DNA of 64,000 nt from Saprospiraceae bacterium (GCA_016717145.1 JADKGD010000074.1:1-64000), one strand, 5' to 3'. Numbered from the stretch's first letter, positions 28,642 through 38,620 are shown. Made by a program: numbers and translations. The notes: generated by a model not told the origin, from the letters alone.

Positions 28642-30531
28642 ATCGAGTAGACGGCCCCACCAGCCGAGACTGATGGGGAGCGCCTCTCACACCACCGTAC
28701 GTACGGGTCTCGTATACGGCGGTTCGCAAACTGATGGGTTCAGTTTAAAGTACATGTCCAAAGTGATGCATAGCCTCGTTTCTTGAGTCGTTGAAGTGTA
28801 ATAGTGGTTATTAGAATAGGGCTTTGGGCTACAGCCCATCCGCCTTTTCTGGTTCTGCTCCATGCATACGCATCACCTGGGTTTACACCTAATCGGATTA
28901 AGTTTTCCTTTTCCGTTCGGGTTTCTTCCAGTCATGCCATATGCAGTATCGCAGTCTATTACGTAGCCATCCGTCCATCGTTTTGAGCTTACTGTAAATG
29001 CTTGCTCCACGAAAGTAATTAAGCCAACCTAATTGGATTTCATTAATTTTCGTAATCCGTTCTGCTAAGCTTATTGGAGATGCCTTTCTAGTGATCGATT
29101 TTAGACTTTGTTGCAACCGCTCCCAAGCCTTGTCGCCTACCGTCAATTGATATTTACCTTTGTCGCCTTTGACATATGTAGATGCAAATCTAAAGCCCAG
29201 TATCTCGAAGTGTACTGGTCTTCTGATTCCACTCTTTCTCTGTTGATCGTTAGCTTCAGCTTATCTCTTAGATACAAATATACTCTGTTTCCCGTCGTTT
29301 TAGCTTCAGCTTTTGACTTCACATAGATACTAAAATCATCGGCATAACGGACGAATTTCAATCCTTGTCTTTCCAATTCCTTGTCCAACTCGTGAAGAAG
29401 TATATTGGACAACAGCGGACTGATAGGACTGCCTTGCGGTACACCCTTCGTCCGCTTTGTGAGTACGCCTTTAACATGATTGGTGCTCGTAGCCACTTTC
29501 TGATCATTCGCATCGTTATCGGACATTTCACTTTTCGGTAAATCAAATTTAACAGTAGGCAGTGGTCTACTTCATCAAAGAACGTCTTTAGATCGATGTC
29601 TATGATGTAGTTGTAGCCCATCTCGATATACTCCTTCGATTTTTGTACAGCTTGTCTTGCGTTGCGGTTCGGTCTGAACCCGTAGCTACTCTCACTGAAA
29701 TCCTTCTCAAATCGGTACATCATTACTTGTGATACGGCTTGTTGAATAAGTCGATCAATTACTGTCGGAATACCCAGAAGTCGTGTCTTTCCACCACCTT
29801 TTGGTATCTCAACTCCCAAAATCGATTGTGGCAGGTACTCATTACCTTTGATTTCTGCCAGTAGTTTGGATTTCTGGGTATCAAGGTACTTGATCAATTG
29901 ATATGTTCTCAGTCCGTCGATTCCAGCGCTACCTTTATTGACCATTACTTGTCGCAATGCTCGTTCGAGATTTCTTGGATGTAATACTTGTTCAATCATT
30001 TTGATGGTTGTTTTGTACTTTAAAATAATCCTGCTCCGCTTAGTGGTGGCTATCCGCATCACTGCAAATTCCGTCCATAATTTGGAGCCAATTTACGTTC
30101 AGTCCTTCCCCACTTGTGAGACCTATCGGGTATGGTATTAGCAGCCCGAACTCGTTACTATGGGTACTATGACCTCTGCTGACTTCTCTGATAATTCAAT
30201 CAATGAACTCAGAGATCTCCCTCGGTAAGGCAATTATCTTTCAGTCAATCGCTGCCGGATCTACTCATCAGGTATCAAAACTTCGGGCGTCAGTATGATG
30301 TGCTACCTAACCCAACCTGACAGGCCTCTTATCCGGTTCCTATACGTCAGTACCGACTTTTGCAGTCCTGCTTACTTCAGTGCTTAGATCACTCTAAACC
30401 ACCTTGCAGCTTGCTAATACTTCTGGGCGTTACACCAGCGTATGAGAGACTTTCACTCTCAAGATAAACTGCTTCTTAAAGCAGTTTGTACAACTCACTT
30501 CTGTGTCGTACATTTGCCATTCAAGGCACAC
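28642..30531 (-). mobile_element. Group II intron copy C
   Basis: Ends as in copy A. Removing it joins GAAGGTA to ACAATGCACTGG, a normal left arm. Domain VI has CCAGCCGAGAC on the + strand where copies A, B, E, F and G have CCAACCGAAGC; only copy D shares this variant, and copies C and D are nearly identical over the whole element, so they are recent sisters. Confidence 0.88.
28687..30062 (-). pseudogene. Group II intron maturase of copy C, frameshifted
   Basis: Same protein as the intact copy D apart from single-base indels near 28900, 29235 and 29470 and a few substitutions (for example Y for D in the L-R-T-x-Q-L segment). Y-A-D-D and G-V-P-Q-G-S-P are intact. Since D is almost identical and clean, these indels are either very recent or sequence errors. 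Confidence 0.88.
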
Positions 30532-30594
30532 ACAATGCACTGGACGTACAGACTCCCTATCGGTCGTCCGTCGCCAGTGCTAACCGTTATGGCT
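30532..30594 (+). other. Right part of the attC-like site split by intron C
   Basis: ACAATGCACTGGACG ... CGTCGCCAGTGC-TAACC then GTTATGGCT. The stem GCACTGG/CCAGTGC and an inner CCCTATCGG-type hairpin followed by CCGTCG are conserved with the short-type sites. GTTATGGCT (30586-30594) is also the start of cassette 7. Confidence 0.7.
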
Positions 30595-30738
30595 CATGAA
30601 GGAAGACCAAAACCCATCCATAAAGAAAATCTCCTAATAGGTAAAGATTTTTGTAGCGTTTGTAAATTTGTGGTCTCGCAATCCAAAATTGAGCGGTAAC
30701 TTTTAACGATTTTTTAACCATCAAAAGTTTTTAGCGGT

Positions 30739-31243
30739 ATGCGGATTTTACCTACATTAGTTTTTATTATCTTCACTATTTTGGGTCTTTACGGTCAGGA
30801 TCTTGTAGCTTGGGCGCCATCTACAAATAATTTAACAGAAGGTCAAAGTATGATTCATATAAATCTGGGAGTACCCGCTACTGTTGGAATTGTTGGTGAT
30901 GGAAATGATGGTGTAAGCAATATTCAAGTTTTAATATTTGACAATTTAAATGTTTTACAAGAGACTGTTATTTGGCCATCCAATCCGGATGTCGCTGTTT
31001 CTACCGGGTGGAAAGCAGAATATGTGGCACTTTCGGGTCAGGGGTCAAGTTGCACAAATGGTGGCAAAGATTGGTTTTACATTCAGGATAGTAATGCAAA
31101 TACATATGAAAACATGGATCAATGTGTAAAATTGGCTCCAATGCCCATAACATACCAAAATCAGCCAACCGCCAAACTCCAAAATAACAGGAATTCTTAT
31201 CTTTGCGGTTTGAGACATGAGATATAAGGTTTTGAAGGAGTAA
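30739..31243 (+). pseudogene. T9SS-secreted protein, internally shortened or frameshifted
   Basis: A signal peptide (P-T-L-V-F-I-I-F-T-I-L-G-L-Y-G-Q) and a beta-rich domain of about 130 residues, then, in another frame, the tail T-G-I-L-I-F-A-V ... R-Y-K-V-L-K-E, which is the last strand of a T9SS sorting domain and nearly equals the tail of the fragment at 38714. Most of a normal sorting domain (about 60 residues) is missing, so both a deletion and a frameshift are likely. The stop abuts the ATG of the DUF6934-like gene. Confidence 0.6.
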
Positions 31244-31684
31244 ATGGAGTTAGAAAAGTATTTATTACAAACAGATGAGCAACAAGAAGTCTTTGATTTT
31301 TACAGTCAAGGACCTAAAGGAAATATTCATAAAAGAATAGCTTACACACCAACAACAATACCTAATTTATGGCAACTTGTAATGGGAGATTATAATATTA
31401 AAACTGACGAAATAGATTTTTTAAATGTAACGAATAACAACGATAGAGATAAAGTATTAGTAACAGTCGGGTCAACTCTTTACTCATTTTTCAGTAAGAA
31501 ACCCACTGTAATGGTATATGCAAGGGGTAGCACACAAGCAAGGACAAGATTGTATCAAATAGGAATAAACTCTATGTATGAAAGTATAGAACAAGATTTT
31601 GAAATATTCGGGGAACTTGATGGTGAGTTTGAACGTTTTACAAAAGATACAAATTATCATTCATTTATAGTCATTAAAAAGTAA
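31244..31684 (+). CDS. DUF6934-like protein (copy 1)
   Basis: 146 residues of a small cytoplasmic protein. Conserved blocks are F-D-F-Y-S-Q-G-P-K-G near residue 20, N-N-N-D-R-D-K-V-L-V-T-V near 65, A-R-G-S-T-Q-A-R-T-R-L-Y-Q-I-G-I near 98, and a final F-I-V-I-K-K. I recognise the pattern as DUF6934, a Bacteroidota family without known function. It is followed 3 bases later by a small gene, and the same pair occurs again at 38983. The tight pairing and mobile context suggest a toxin-antitoxin-like module, but this is inference only. Confidence 0.75.
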   Translation: MELEKYLLQTDEQQEVFDFYSQGPKGNIHKRIAYTPTTIPNLWQLVMGDYNIKTDEIDFLNVTNNNDRDKVLVTVGSTLYSFFSKKPTVMVYARGSTQARTRLYQIGINSMYESIEQDFEIFGELDGEFERFTKDTNYHSFIVIKK

Positions 31685-31687
31685 ATT

Positions 31688-31879
31688 ATGAAGCCAAATC
31701 AAATAGAAACATTAGATCTTAAAAGGAAACCAATAATTGCCATTAATAAAAAATTAAACAGTGCCAGAAATATGGAACTTCCACAGTTTAAGATTGACAA
31801 CGTTGAAAATGCTATTAAAAATACAAATCTGCTTGAACTTATAGATAAAATCAACAAAGAGAGAATCACGAAGCCATAA
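31688..31879 (+). CDS. Small partner of the DUF6934-like gene (copy 1)
   Basis: 63 residues: a start with L-D-L-K-R-K-P-I-I-A-I, a variable middle and a C-terminal helix ending K-E-R-I-T-K-P. The copy at 39426 keeps both ends and varies in the middle. The stop codon TAA spans the attC left arm and the first base of intron D; without the intron the stop is still TAA. Unknown function; always directly after the DUF6934-like gene here. Confidence 0.65.
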   Translation: MKPNQIETLDLKRKPIIAINKKLNSARNMELPQFKIDNVENAIKNTNLLELIDKINKERITKP

Positions 31880-33772
31880 TCGAGTAGACGGCCCCACCAG
31901 CCGAGACTGATGGGGAGCGCCTCTCACACCACCGTACGTACGGGTCTCGTATACGGCGGTTCGCAAACTGATGGGTTCAGTTTAAAGTACATGTCCAGAA
32001 GTGATGCATAGCCTCGTTTCTTGAGTCGTTGAAGTGTAATAGTGGTTATTAGAATAGGGCTTTGGGCTACAGCCCATCCGCCTTTTCTGGTTCTGCTCCA
32101 TGCATACGCATCACCTGGGTTTACACCTAATCGGATTAAGTTTTTCCTTTTCCGTTCGGGTTTCTTCCAGTCATGCCATATGCAGTATCGCAGTCTATTA
32201 CGTAGCCATCCGTCCATCGTTTTGAGCTTACTGTAAATGCTTGCTCCACGAAAGTAATTAAGCCAACCTAATTGGATTTCATTAATTTTCGTAATCCGTT
32301 CTGCTAAGCTTATTGGAGATGCCTTTCTAGTGATCGATTTTAGACTTTGTTGCAACCGCTCCCAAGCCTTGTCGCCTACCGTCAATTGATATTTACCTTT
32401 GTCGCCTTTGACATATGTAGATGCAAATCTAAAGCCCAGTATCTCGAAGTGTACTGGTCTTCTGATTCCACTCTTTTCTCTGTTGATCGTTAGCTTCAGC
32501 TTATCTCTTAGATACAAATATACTCTGTTTCCCGTCGTTTTAGCTTCAGCTTTTGACTTCACATAGATACTAAAATCATCGGCATAACGGACGAATTTCA
32601 ATCCTTGTCTTTCCAATTCCTTGTCCAACTCGTGAAGAAGTATATTGGACAACAGCGGACTGATAGGACTGCCTTGCGGTACACCCTTCGTTCGCTTTGT
32701 GAGTACGCCCTTTAACATGATTGGTGCTCGTAGCCACTTTCTGATCATTCGCATCGTTATCGGACATTTCACTTTTCGGTAAATCAAATTTAACAGTAGG
32801 CAGTGGTCTACTTCATCAAAGAACGTCTTTAGATCGATGTCTATGATGTAGTTGTAGCCCATCTCGATATACTCCTTCGATTTTTGTACAGCTTGTCTTG
32901 CGTTGCGGTTCGGTCTGAACCCGTAGCTACTCTCACTGAAATCCTTCTCAAATCGGTACATCATTACTTGTGATACGGCTTGTTGAATAAGTCGATCAAT
33001 TACTGTCGGAATACCCAGAAGTCGTGTCTTTCCACCACCTTTTGGTATCTCAACTCCCAAAATCGATTGTGGCAGGTACTCATTACCTTTGATTTCTGCC
33101 AGTAGTTTGGATTTCTGGGTATCAAGGTACTTGATCAATTGATCTGTTCTCAGTCCGTCGATTCCAGCGCTACCTTTATTGACCATTACTTGTCGCAATG
33201 CTCGTTCGAGATTTCTTGGATGTAATACTTGTTCAATCATTTTGATGGTTGTTTTGTACTTTAAAATAATCCTGCTCCGCTTAGTGGTGGCTATCCGCAT
33301 CACTGCAAATTCCGTCCATAATTTGGAGCCAATTTACGTTCAGTCCTTCCCCACTTGTGAGACCTATCGGGTATGGTATTAGCAGCCCGAACTCGTTACT
33401 ATGGGTACTATGACCTCTGCTGACTTCTCTGATAATTCAATCAATGAACTCAGAGATCTCCCTCGGTAAGGCAATTATCTTTCAGTCAATCGCTGCCGGA
33501 TCTACTCATCAGGTATCAAAACTTCGGGCGTCAGTATGATGTGCTACCTAACCCAACCTGACAGGCCTCTTATCCGGTTCCTATACGTCAGTACCGACTT
33601 TTGCAGTCCTGCTTACTTCAGTGCTTAGATCACTCTAAACCACCTTGCAGCTTGCTAATACTTCTGGGCGTTACACCAGCGTATGAGAGACTTTCACTCT
33701 CAAGATAAACTGCTTCTTAAAGCAGTTTGTACAACTCACTTCTGTGTCGTACATTTGCCATTCAAGGCACAC
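31879..33772 (-). mobile_element. Group II intron copy D (intact)
   Basis: Complete element with 5' GTGTGCC at 33772, domain V and VI hairpins near 31890-31965 and an undamaged maturase gene. Removing it joins AGCCATA to ACAACGGG, the same ATAACAACGG core as the uninterrupted site at 34645. Almost identical to copy C. Confidence 0.92.
31924..33303 (-). CDS. Group II intron reverse transcriptase/maturase (copy D, intact)
   Basis: 459 residues with the same plan as copy A: RT blocks with D-I-D-L-K-T-F-F-D near 154, G-V-P-Q-G-S-P at 207-213 and Y-A-D-D at 240-243, then the maturase domain, then a basic C-terminal tail, no endonuclease. It differs from copy A mainly in residues 51-80 and at scattered sites, so two sublineages exist. 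With both RNA ends and protein intact this copy is the best candidate for a currently mobile intron and could serve the others in trans. Confidence 0.94.
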   Translation of the reverse strand: MMRIATTKRSRIILKYKTTIKMIEQVLHPRNLERALRQVMVNKGSAGIDGLRTDQLIKYLDTQKSKLLAEIKGNEYLPQSILGVEIPKGGGKTRLLGIPTVIDRLIQQAVSQVMMYRFEKDFSESSYGFRPNRNARQAVQKSKEYIEMGYNYIIDIDLKTFFDEVDHCLLLNLIYRKVKCPITMRMIRKWLRAPIMLKGVLTKRTKGVPQGSPISPLLSNILLHELDKELERQGLKFVRYADDFSIYVKSKAEAKTTGNRVYLYLRDKLKLTINREKSGIRRPVHFEILGFRFASTYVKGDKGKYQLTVGDKAWERLQQSLKSITRKASPISLAERITKINEIQLGWLNYFRGASIYSKLKTMDGWLRNRLRYCIWHDWKKPERKRKNLIRLGVNPGDAYAWSRTRKGGWAVAQSPILITTITLQRLKKRGYASLLDMYFKLNPSVCEPPYTRPVRTVV

Positions 33773-33901
33773 ACAACGGGTTTAAGAAATTGGCGGTTCA
33801 GTGGTTAAATGAAGTTCAGTTTTCCAATGGAACATTTGTGGTAGCAGACAGTTTAGTGCTCCGAAATCGCCAACTTCTTAAACCCACAAAACGTTATGAT
33901 C
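33773..33901 (+). other. Right part of the attC-like site split by intron D (long type)
   Basis: ACAACGGGTTTAAGAAATTGGCGGTT pairs with ATCGCCAACTTCTTAAACCC 80 bases on, then ACAAAAC and GTTATGATC. GTTATGATC (33893-33901) is the start of cassette 8 and the reverse complement of GATCATAAC at its end. Confidence 0.72.
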
Positions 33902-33931
33902 GACCTAAAGTGAAGGTTCCTTGAAAATAAA

Positions 33932-33963
33932 TTTGTATCGTATTTAAGAAACTATTATCTTTG
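33932..33963 (+). promoter_or_regulatory. Bacteroidota promoter of HigBA pair 1
   Basis: TTTG (33932-33935), 20 bases, TATCTTTG (33956-33963). It matches the TTTG-N19..21-TAnnTTTG consensus and lies 16 bases before the TTG start of the toxin gene, so this cassette brings its own promoter. Confidence 0.7.
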
Positions 33964-33979
33964 TCAAAACGTTTAAAAT

Positions 33980-34316
33980 TTGGAACTTTTTGAGATAGAG
34001 TTTTTATCAGAAGCCTTGGAATACCTAAATGAAATTCCTATCAAAGCCAAGGATAAAATCCTTTTCAATATGGCAATGGCAAAAGTCTAAGAAAGATCCT
34101 AAGTTGTTCAAACCATTGCAAGATGGAATATGGTATTTCAGAGCTCAACACTTTGGAATTCACTATAGAATTTTTGCATTTTGGGACAAGACTAATAAAA
34201 TTGACACCTTGGTAATTGCAACACATGGCATCATCAAAAAAAGTGACAAACCTGAAAAATCAGAAATTTTAAAGGCCAAAACCATAAAAGATAAATATTT
34301 TGAATCAAAAAAGTAA
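33980..34316 (+). CDS. HigB/Gp49-type toxin (pair 1), one frameshift
   Basis: About 112 residues. The start is a TTG at 33980 (L-E-L-F-E-I-E-F-L-S-E-A), in line with the start of pair 2; after A-M-A-K at 34085 the frame changes and continues S-K-K-D-P-K-L-F-K. Family marks are D-G-I-W-Y-F-R-A, Y-R-I-F-A-F-W-D and H-G-I-I-K-K, as in the phage Gp49-like branch of RelE/HigB ribosome-dependent mRNA interferases. The matching antitoxin starts 4 bases after the stop. Confidence 0.82.
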
Positions 34317-34320
34317 TAAT

Positions 34321-34635
34321 ATGCAAACCACAAGTTTTAATGAAGTTTTAGACATGCACATAGGCAAACGTGGGACAAAAAAACGTGAAAAATTTGAGCA
34401 GGAGTTAAAAATTGAACTCTTAGGAGATGCAATTAAAAAGGCAAGAAAAGCAAAACACTTAACTCAAGAACAACTTGGAGAACTTGTGGGTGTTCAAAAA
34501 GCACAAATCTCAAAAGTCGAAAACTCTACGACCGATGCAAGATTTGCAACCATACTCAAAGTCTTTGAAGCTTTAGGTGCAAAAGTGAAATTTAGTGTAG
34601 AAATCGACAAAAATAAATTGATGATTAGTGAATAA
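34321..34635 (+). CDS. HigA-type antitoxin (XRE helix-turn-helix), pair 1
   Basis: 104 residues: an N-terminal toxin-contact segment (M-H-I-G-K-R-G-T-K-K-R-E) and an XRE domain (K-H-L-T-Q-E-Q-L-G-E-L-V-G-V-Q-K-A-Q-I-S-K-V-E), then a short strand-rich tail. It should neutralise the upstream toxin and repress the shared promoter. Very close to the antitoxins of pairs 2 and 4, so these pairs are paralogous cassettes. Confidence 0.88.
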   Translation: MQTTSFNEVLDMHIGKRGTKKREKFEQELKIELLGDAIKKARKAKHLTQEQLGELVGVQKAQISKVENSTTDARFATILKVFEALGAKVKFSVEIDKNKLMISE

Positions 34636-34644
34636 GAATGGCCA

Positions 34645-34714
34645 GATCATAACAACGGCTATGGTGCCATCTGCCTTATTAGGCAGCCGTCACAAAGCCG
34701 TAGCCGTTATGATC
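34645..34714 (+). other. Uninterrupted attC-like site closing cassette 8
   Basis: GATCATAAC-AAC-GGCTATGG, inner CTGCCTTATTAGGCAG hairpin, CCGTCACAAAG, then CCGTAGCC and GTTATGATC. Arms pair apart from three extra bases (AAC) on the left. This site shows what the intron-bearing sites look like without the intron. Confidence 0.78.
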
Positions 34715-34744
34715 TACCAATAGTGAAAGTTCCTTGAGAATAAA

Positions 34745-34776
34745 TTTGTGTCCTAATAAAGAAACTATTACCTTTG
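34745..34776 (+). promoter_or_regulatory. Bacteroidota promoter of HigBA pair 2
   Basis: TTTG (34745-34748), 20 bases, TACCTTTG (34769-34776), 22 bases before the toxin ATG. Same design as the promoter of pair 1. Confidence 0.7.
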
Positions 34777-34798
34777 TGCTGTTGTTAAATCAATATGA

Positions 34799-35125
34799 AT
34801 GTTCAATGTCCAATTTCTCGAAGAAGCCAAAGAATTCTTAGACTCCCTTGATGAAAAACCAAGAGAAAAGATTTTTTACAACATTTGGAAATCTAAGATA
34901 TCAAAAGATGAAGAGCTTCTCAAAAAACTTGACGATGAAATTTGGGAATTCAGAACAATGTTTAACAAAAGTGCTTATAGATTATTTGCATTTTGGGATG
35001 AATCCGAGAAATCAATCATAATTGCAACACATGGAATCATCAAGAAAACTGATAAAACCCCAAAAAAAGAAATCAATAAGGCCAAACAGTTAAGAGCAGA
35101 GTACTTAAAAATAAAAAAGAAATGA
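34799..35125 (+). CDS. HigB/Gp49-type toxin (pair 2)
   Basis: 108 residues, intact. D-E-I-W-E-F-R-T, Y-R-L-F-A-F-W-D-E and T-H-G-I-I-K-K-T-D-K-T-P are the family blocks; the C-terminal helix is lysine-rich. A ribosome-associated mRNA endonuclease by homology to RelE/HigB. Its stop overlaps the antitoxin start by 4 bases. It serves as the reference for the damaged toxins of pairs 1 and 4. Confidence 0.88.
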   Translation: MFNVQFLEEAKEFLDSLDEKPREKIFYNIWKSKISKDEELLKKLDDEIWEFRTMFNKSAYRLFAFWDESEKSIIIATHGIIKKTDKTPKKEINKAKQLRAEYLKIKKK

Positions 35126-35436
35126 AAACATATAGTTTAGAAGAGTTGACAGATCAATATATTGGCAAACTTGGAACGCCAAAACGTGAATTTTTTGAAC
35201 AAGAACTTCGACTTGAATTGATAGGTGATGCTATAAGGAAAGCAAGAAAAGCCAAACATTTGACACAAGAGCAACTTGGTGAACTTGTGGGTGTGCAAAA
35301 ATCACAAATTGCAAAAATTGAAAACTCAACCACTGATGCAAGATTCTCAACAATATTCAGGGTATTCGATGCCCTAAAAGCAAAAGTGAACTTTACAGTT
35401 GAATTAGAAAACCAAAAGCTAATGGTAAGTGAATAA
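35122..35436 (+). CDS. HigA-type antitoxin (XRE helix-turn-helix), pair 2
   Basis: 104 residues with the same plan as the antitoxin of pair 1 (I-G-K-L-G-T-P-K-R-E; H-L-T-Q-E-Q-L-G-E-L-V-G-V-Q-K-S-Q-I-A-K-I-E). Intact and translationally coupled to its toxin. The cassette continues directly into intron remnant F. Confidence 0.9.
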   Translation: MKTYSLEELTDQYIGKLGTPKREFFEQELRLELIGDAIRKARKAKHLTQEQLGELVGVQKSQIAKIENSTTDARFSTIFRVFDALKAKVNFTVELENQKLMVSE

Positions 35437-35452
35437 GAAAGGCCAGCTGATA

Positions 35453-36038
35453 ATCGAGTAGACGGCCCCACCAACCGAAGCTGATGGGGCGCGCCTACGC
35501 CACGGGCCACACAGTCTCACACTACCGTACGTACACAAATATTTCCCCTAGCCGCAATTGATATTGCGGTTATCTCATTTTGATCAGACATTTAGTCTGA
35601 TCAATAGTTTTTTTAAAAAAAACTACCACTCGTTCACAGTTTGTAAATCATCAACCAAATAGCTCTTTCCACCTATTTGGTCTATCCATTAGTTTAAGAG
35701 TAGGCTAAGATTATCTTTCCTATTCAAATTTCTTGGAGAATTACGTTCAGTCCTTCCGCACTTGTGAGACCTATCGGGTATGTTTATTTGGTATCTAACA
35801 GGATTACACCACACTGCGAGCCGTCGTTCGCAGTTCGTTCATTATAAAGTGAAATCGTTCACTTTATTTCTGATTAAAGATCAGAACCACTCGGTCTCAT
35901 CTGCTGACTTCTCTGATAATTCAATAAATGAAAACAGCCTGCCCGCCCGTTCCGGTTCACTCGCTTCGATGCCACGTATGGGCATCGATCCGCCAATGGC
36001 TGAATCGCTCATTCATCTCGGTAAGACAAATTGGATAT
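35453..36038 (-). mobile_element. Group II intron F, without maturase, 5' end lost
   Basis: The domain VI stem and part of domain V (CACTACCGTACGTAC) are at the low side. Instead of the maturase gene there is about 200 bases with new hairpins (for example GATCAGACATTTAGTCTGATC near 35580). Then comes domain I sequence in common with the other copies (TTACGTTCAGTCCTTCC... at 35743 and TGACTTCTCTGATAATTCA at 35903), but with enlarged loops. It ends at the IS21-like element. A derived, ORF-less relative and not just a deletion of copy A. Confidence 0.7.
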
Positions 36039-36283
36039 ACCGGATCATGTTGACCCCCTAAAACAGAATAAAAACAGTGTACGAATGTAGGCTGGTTTTA
36101 CTGACATTCCGGCACATGTTGACCCCCCTACATTGGATTCAGGGATGATAATTCCGGAGCATACTGACCCTTTAAAATATTGGGGTTAGGTTTATTCCGG
36201 AGCATGCTGACCCCTAAGTTAGATAATTTAGTATGGTTACTACCTTTATGATTGATCCAAATTCAATCATATAACCCCTAGGA

Positions 36284-37829
36284 ATGGCAGGTAAAATCAT
36301 GCGTATGAGCACTATTAAACAGTTATTATTATTACACACAGATGGTTATGGGATAAAATATATCTCACGTCATACTGGGATGAGCAAAAACACCGTAAAG
36401 AGTTATTTGCTCAAATTGGGTTTACTTAAATGTTCTTTTGATGAACTTCTAAAGCGGCGACCCTGTACTCGAGGCCCGATTTCATGGTGGCAATCCATCC
36501 TACAGCGATGATCGGCACGAAGTACTTTTGGAGCGTATGCCTTATTTTATGACTGAACTCAAAAAAAGGCGTAACCCGCCATTTGTTGTGGGAAGAGTAT
36601 TCAGCACATAAAGGCCCCAGTATAAGTTACAGTCAATTTTGTTACCATCTGCAACAATACTCAAGATCAAAGCAATCCACAATGGTTTTGCATCATGAGG
36701 CCGGAGATAAATTGATGATTACTTTTCGGTAAAAGATGCACTATATCAGTGAGACACAAGAAGCTGATTCCATGCCAGATGTATGTTGCTATACTGCCAT
36801 TTTTCAAATTACTGCTATGCAGAGGTGCTGTAAAATTCATCTGATTTTATTCATTGTACTGCCAATTGCCTGCGGTTTCTGGGTGGGGCACCCAGAGCCT
36901 TGGTGACTGACAATCTTAAGAGTGCCGTTACAAAGACGGACAAGTACGAGCCGGAAGTCAACACTACTTTCGAACATCTCGGCAATCACTATGGAAGTAC
37001 TGTTTCCCTGCACGGGCTTATAAACCCAAAGATAAGCAGCCGTCGAAAATATGGTTAAGATCGCGTACACCCATATTAGGCCCGGCTGAGACACCGCCAA
37101 TTCTTCTCTCTGTCCGAACTCAATAAAGCCATTGCCGAACAGGTGTTTTTGTTCAATCAACGCCGGATGCAAACCAAGGGATATACCCGCGAAGAACAAT
37201 TTAACGCTGCTGAAAAATCCATGCTAAAACCACTGCCGGATCTGGCTTTTGAGATACAATATACCAAAACTTATAAGGTAGCAAACAATAATCACTTTTG
37301 CCTCACGCCCGATAAGCACTACTACAGTGTACCGCATACACATATAGGACAAAAGGTCATCGTGATTTATTGCAGATCTGCCGTTCGGGTATATCATAAA
37401 GGAACACTGCTATGCATGCATTTGCGGGAGACTGCTATGGGTAAATATACCACCGACGAAGATCATCTGTGCTCCCACCATAGGGCATACAAACAAAGAA
37501 GTCCGGGGTACTACAAACAAAAGGCGCTTAAAATCAGCTCTACCATCCACCGGCTTTTTGAACTGATCTTTGAGCAGCCTGACAAATATCCTGAACAACT
37601 CTATAAGACTTGTGACGGCTTGATTAATCTGGCCCGGGTATATAAAAATAGTGATGATTTTGACAAAGCCTGCACCATAAGTATAGAGCAACGTATATAC
37701 AATTATGGCTTTATCAAACGGATCTTAGACAACAATATGACAGACGCAACACCTTCATCCACAGTAGATCGTCCACTACCCAAACAACAATATGCGGGTA
37801 AGGACTACTTCCAAACCACCATGTTTTAA
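36284..37829 (+). pseudogene. istA: IS21-family transposase IstA, frameshifted
   Basis: The N-terminal helix-turn-helix (I-K-Q-L-L-L-L-H-T-D-G-Y-G-I-K-Y-I-S-R, N-T-V-K-S-Y-L) and the long C-terminal part from 37143 are open, while the DDE core between about 36470 and 37140 is readable only in alternating frames (A-L-V-T-D-N-L-K-S-A-V and F-E-H-L-G-N-H-Y-G contain the expected catalytic region). About 515 residues when joined. At least four indels; inactive or poorly sequenced. Confidence 0.85.
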
Positions 37830-37906
37830 TATGGCGACTTCGTCAGCTTATATTTTTTTTATTTAATATTTCATTATTATTTAATCATTTAAACATCCAA
37901 CAAATT

Positions 37907-38620
37907 ATGCAAACCATTGAATCACAACTCTCAGAGTTAAGACTAAGCGGAATGAAAAAATCCTGGCAGGCCATCGTGGATACGCGCAACACGATCTCAA
38001 TCTCGTGAAGGTATTGAAATACTCCTCGATGCCGAACTCATTGAACGGGGTAATCGCCGCACCAGCCGGCTGACAAAAAATGCAGCTTTCCGCTATCAGG
38101 CTACTATCGAACAGATACGTTACGACGCTTCACGCGGTTTGGACAAGTCTCTGCTTACCTCTCTGGCAACAGGTAATTTTATCACTGAAGGATCATCGGT
38201 CATTATCACCGGAGCTACAGGTTGTGGTAAATCATATCTGGCGTCAGCTCTTGGTCATCAGGCGTGTATGCTCGGATATAAAGTAGCCTATTACAATGTG
38301 CAAAAACTCATGAGGAAAACCCGAATTGCAAGAATCGATGATAGCATCGATAAGTTTTTTGATAAAACTTCCAAAACAGATTTACTCATACTCGATGATT
38401 TTGGGCTTACACATCTGGAAAACAACAACAACTCGATTTTATGGAACTCATAGAAGACAGACACGGAAGTAACGCAACAATCCTGGCATCACAATTACCA
38501 CTGGCCTCATGGTTTGATATCATCGGGGAAGAAACAATTGCCGATGCTATTTTGGACCGTTTAGTACATTCATCATATAAAATTGAACTCAAAGGAGAAA
38601 GTTTAAGAAAAAATCGGTAA
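37907..38620 (+). pseudogene. istB: IS21-family helper ATPase IstB, frameshifted
   Basis: About 240 residues in three frames: start M-Q-T-I-E-S-Q-L-S-E-L-R-L-S-G-M, then from about 38010 a second frame with the Walker A motif G-A-T-G-C-G-K-S and Walker B L-L-I-L-D-D-F-G, then after 38430 a third with D-F-M-E-L-I-E-D-R and Q-L-P-L-A-S-W. AAA+ protein that helps IstA choose the target. Indels near 38000 and 38425. Confidence 0.87.

Noticed and set aside
30442..30699. 85-codon + frame over the intron C 5' end and the attC-like site
   Set aside because: The first half is antisense to the conserved intron leader, the second a recombination site; it would not survive intron loss.
17862..33772. Reverse transcriptases as retrons, diversity-generating retroelements or CRISPR-associated RTs
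   Set aside because: All four sit inside elements with GTGYG 5' ends and domain V/VI hairpins and carry a maturase domain; no template/variable repeat, msr-msd or cas gene is near.
35154..35510. 118-codon frame antisense to the HigA gene of pair 2
   Set aside because: Fully antisense to a well-supported coding gene; serine/phenylalanine-rich shadow.
36837..37199. 120-codon minus-strand frame inside istA
   Set aside because: The + strand carries recognisable IstA sequence (A-L-V-T-D-N-L-K-S-A-V) in that stretch.
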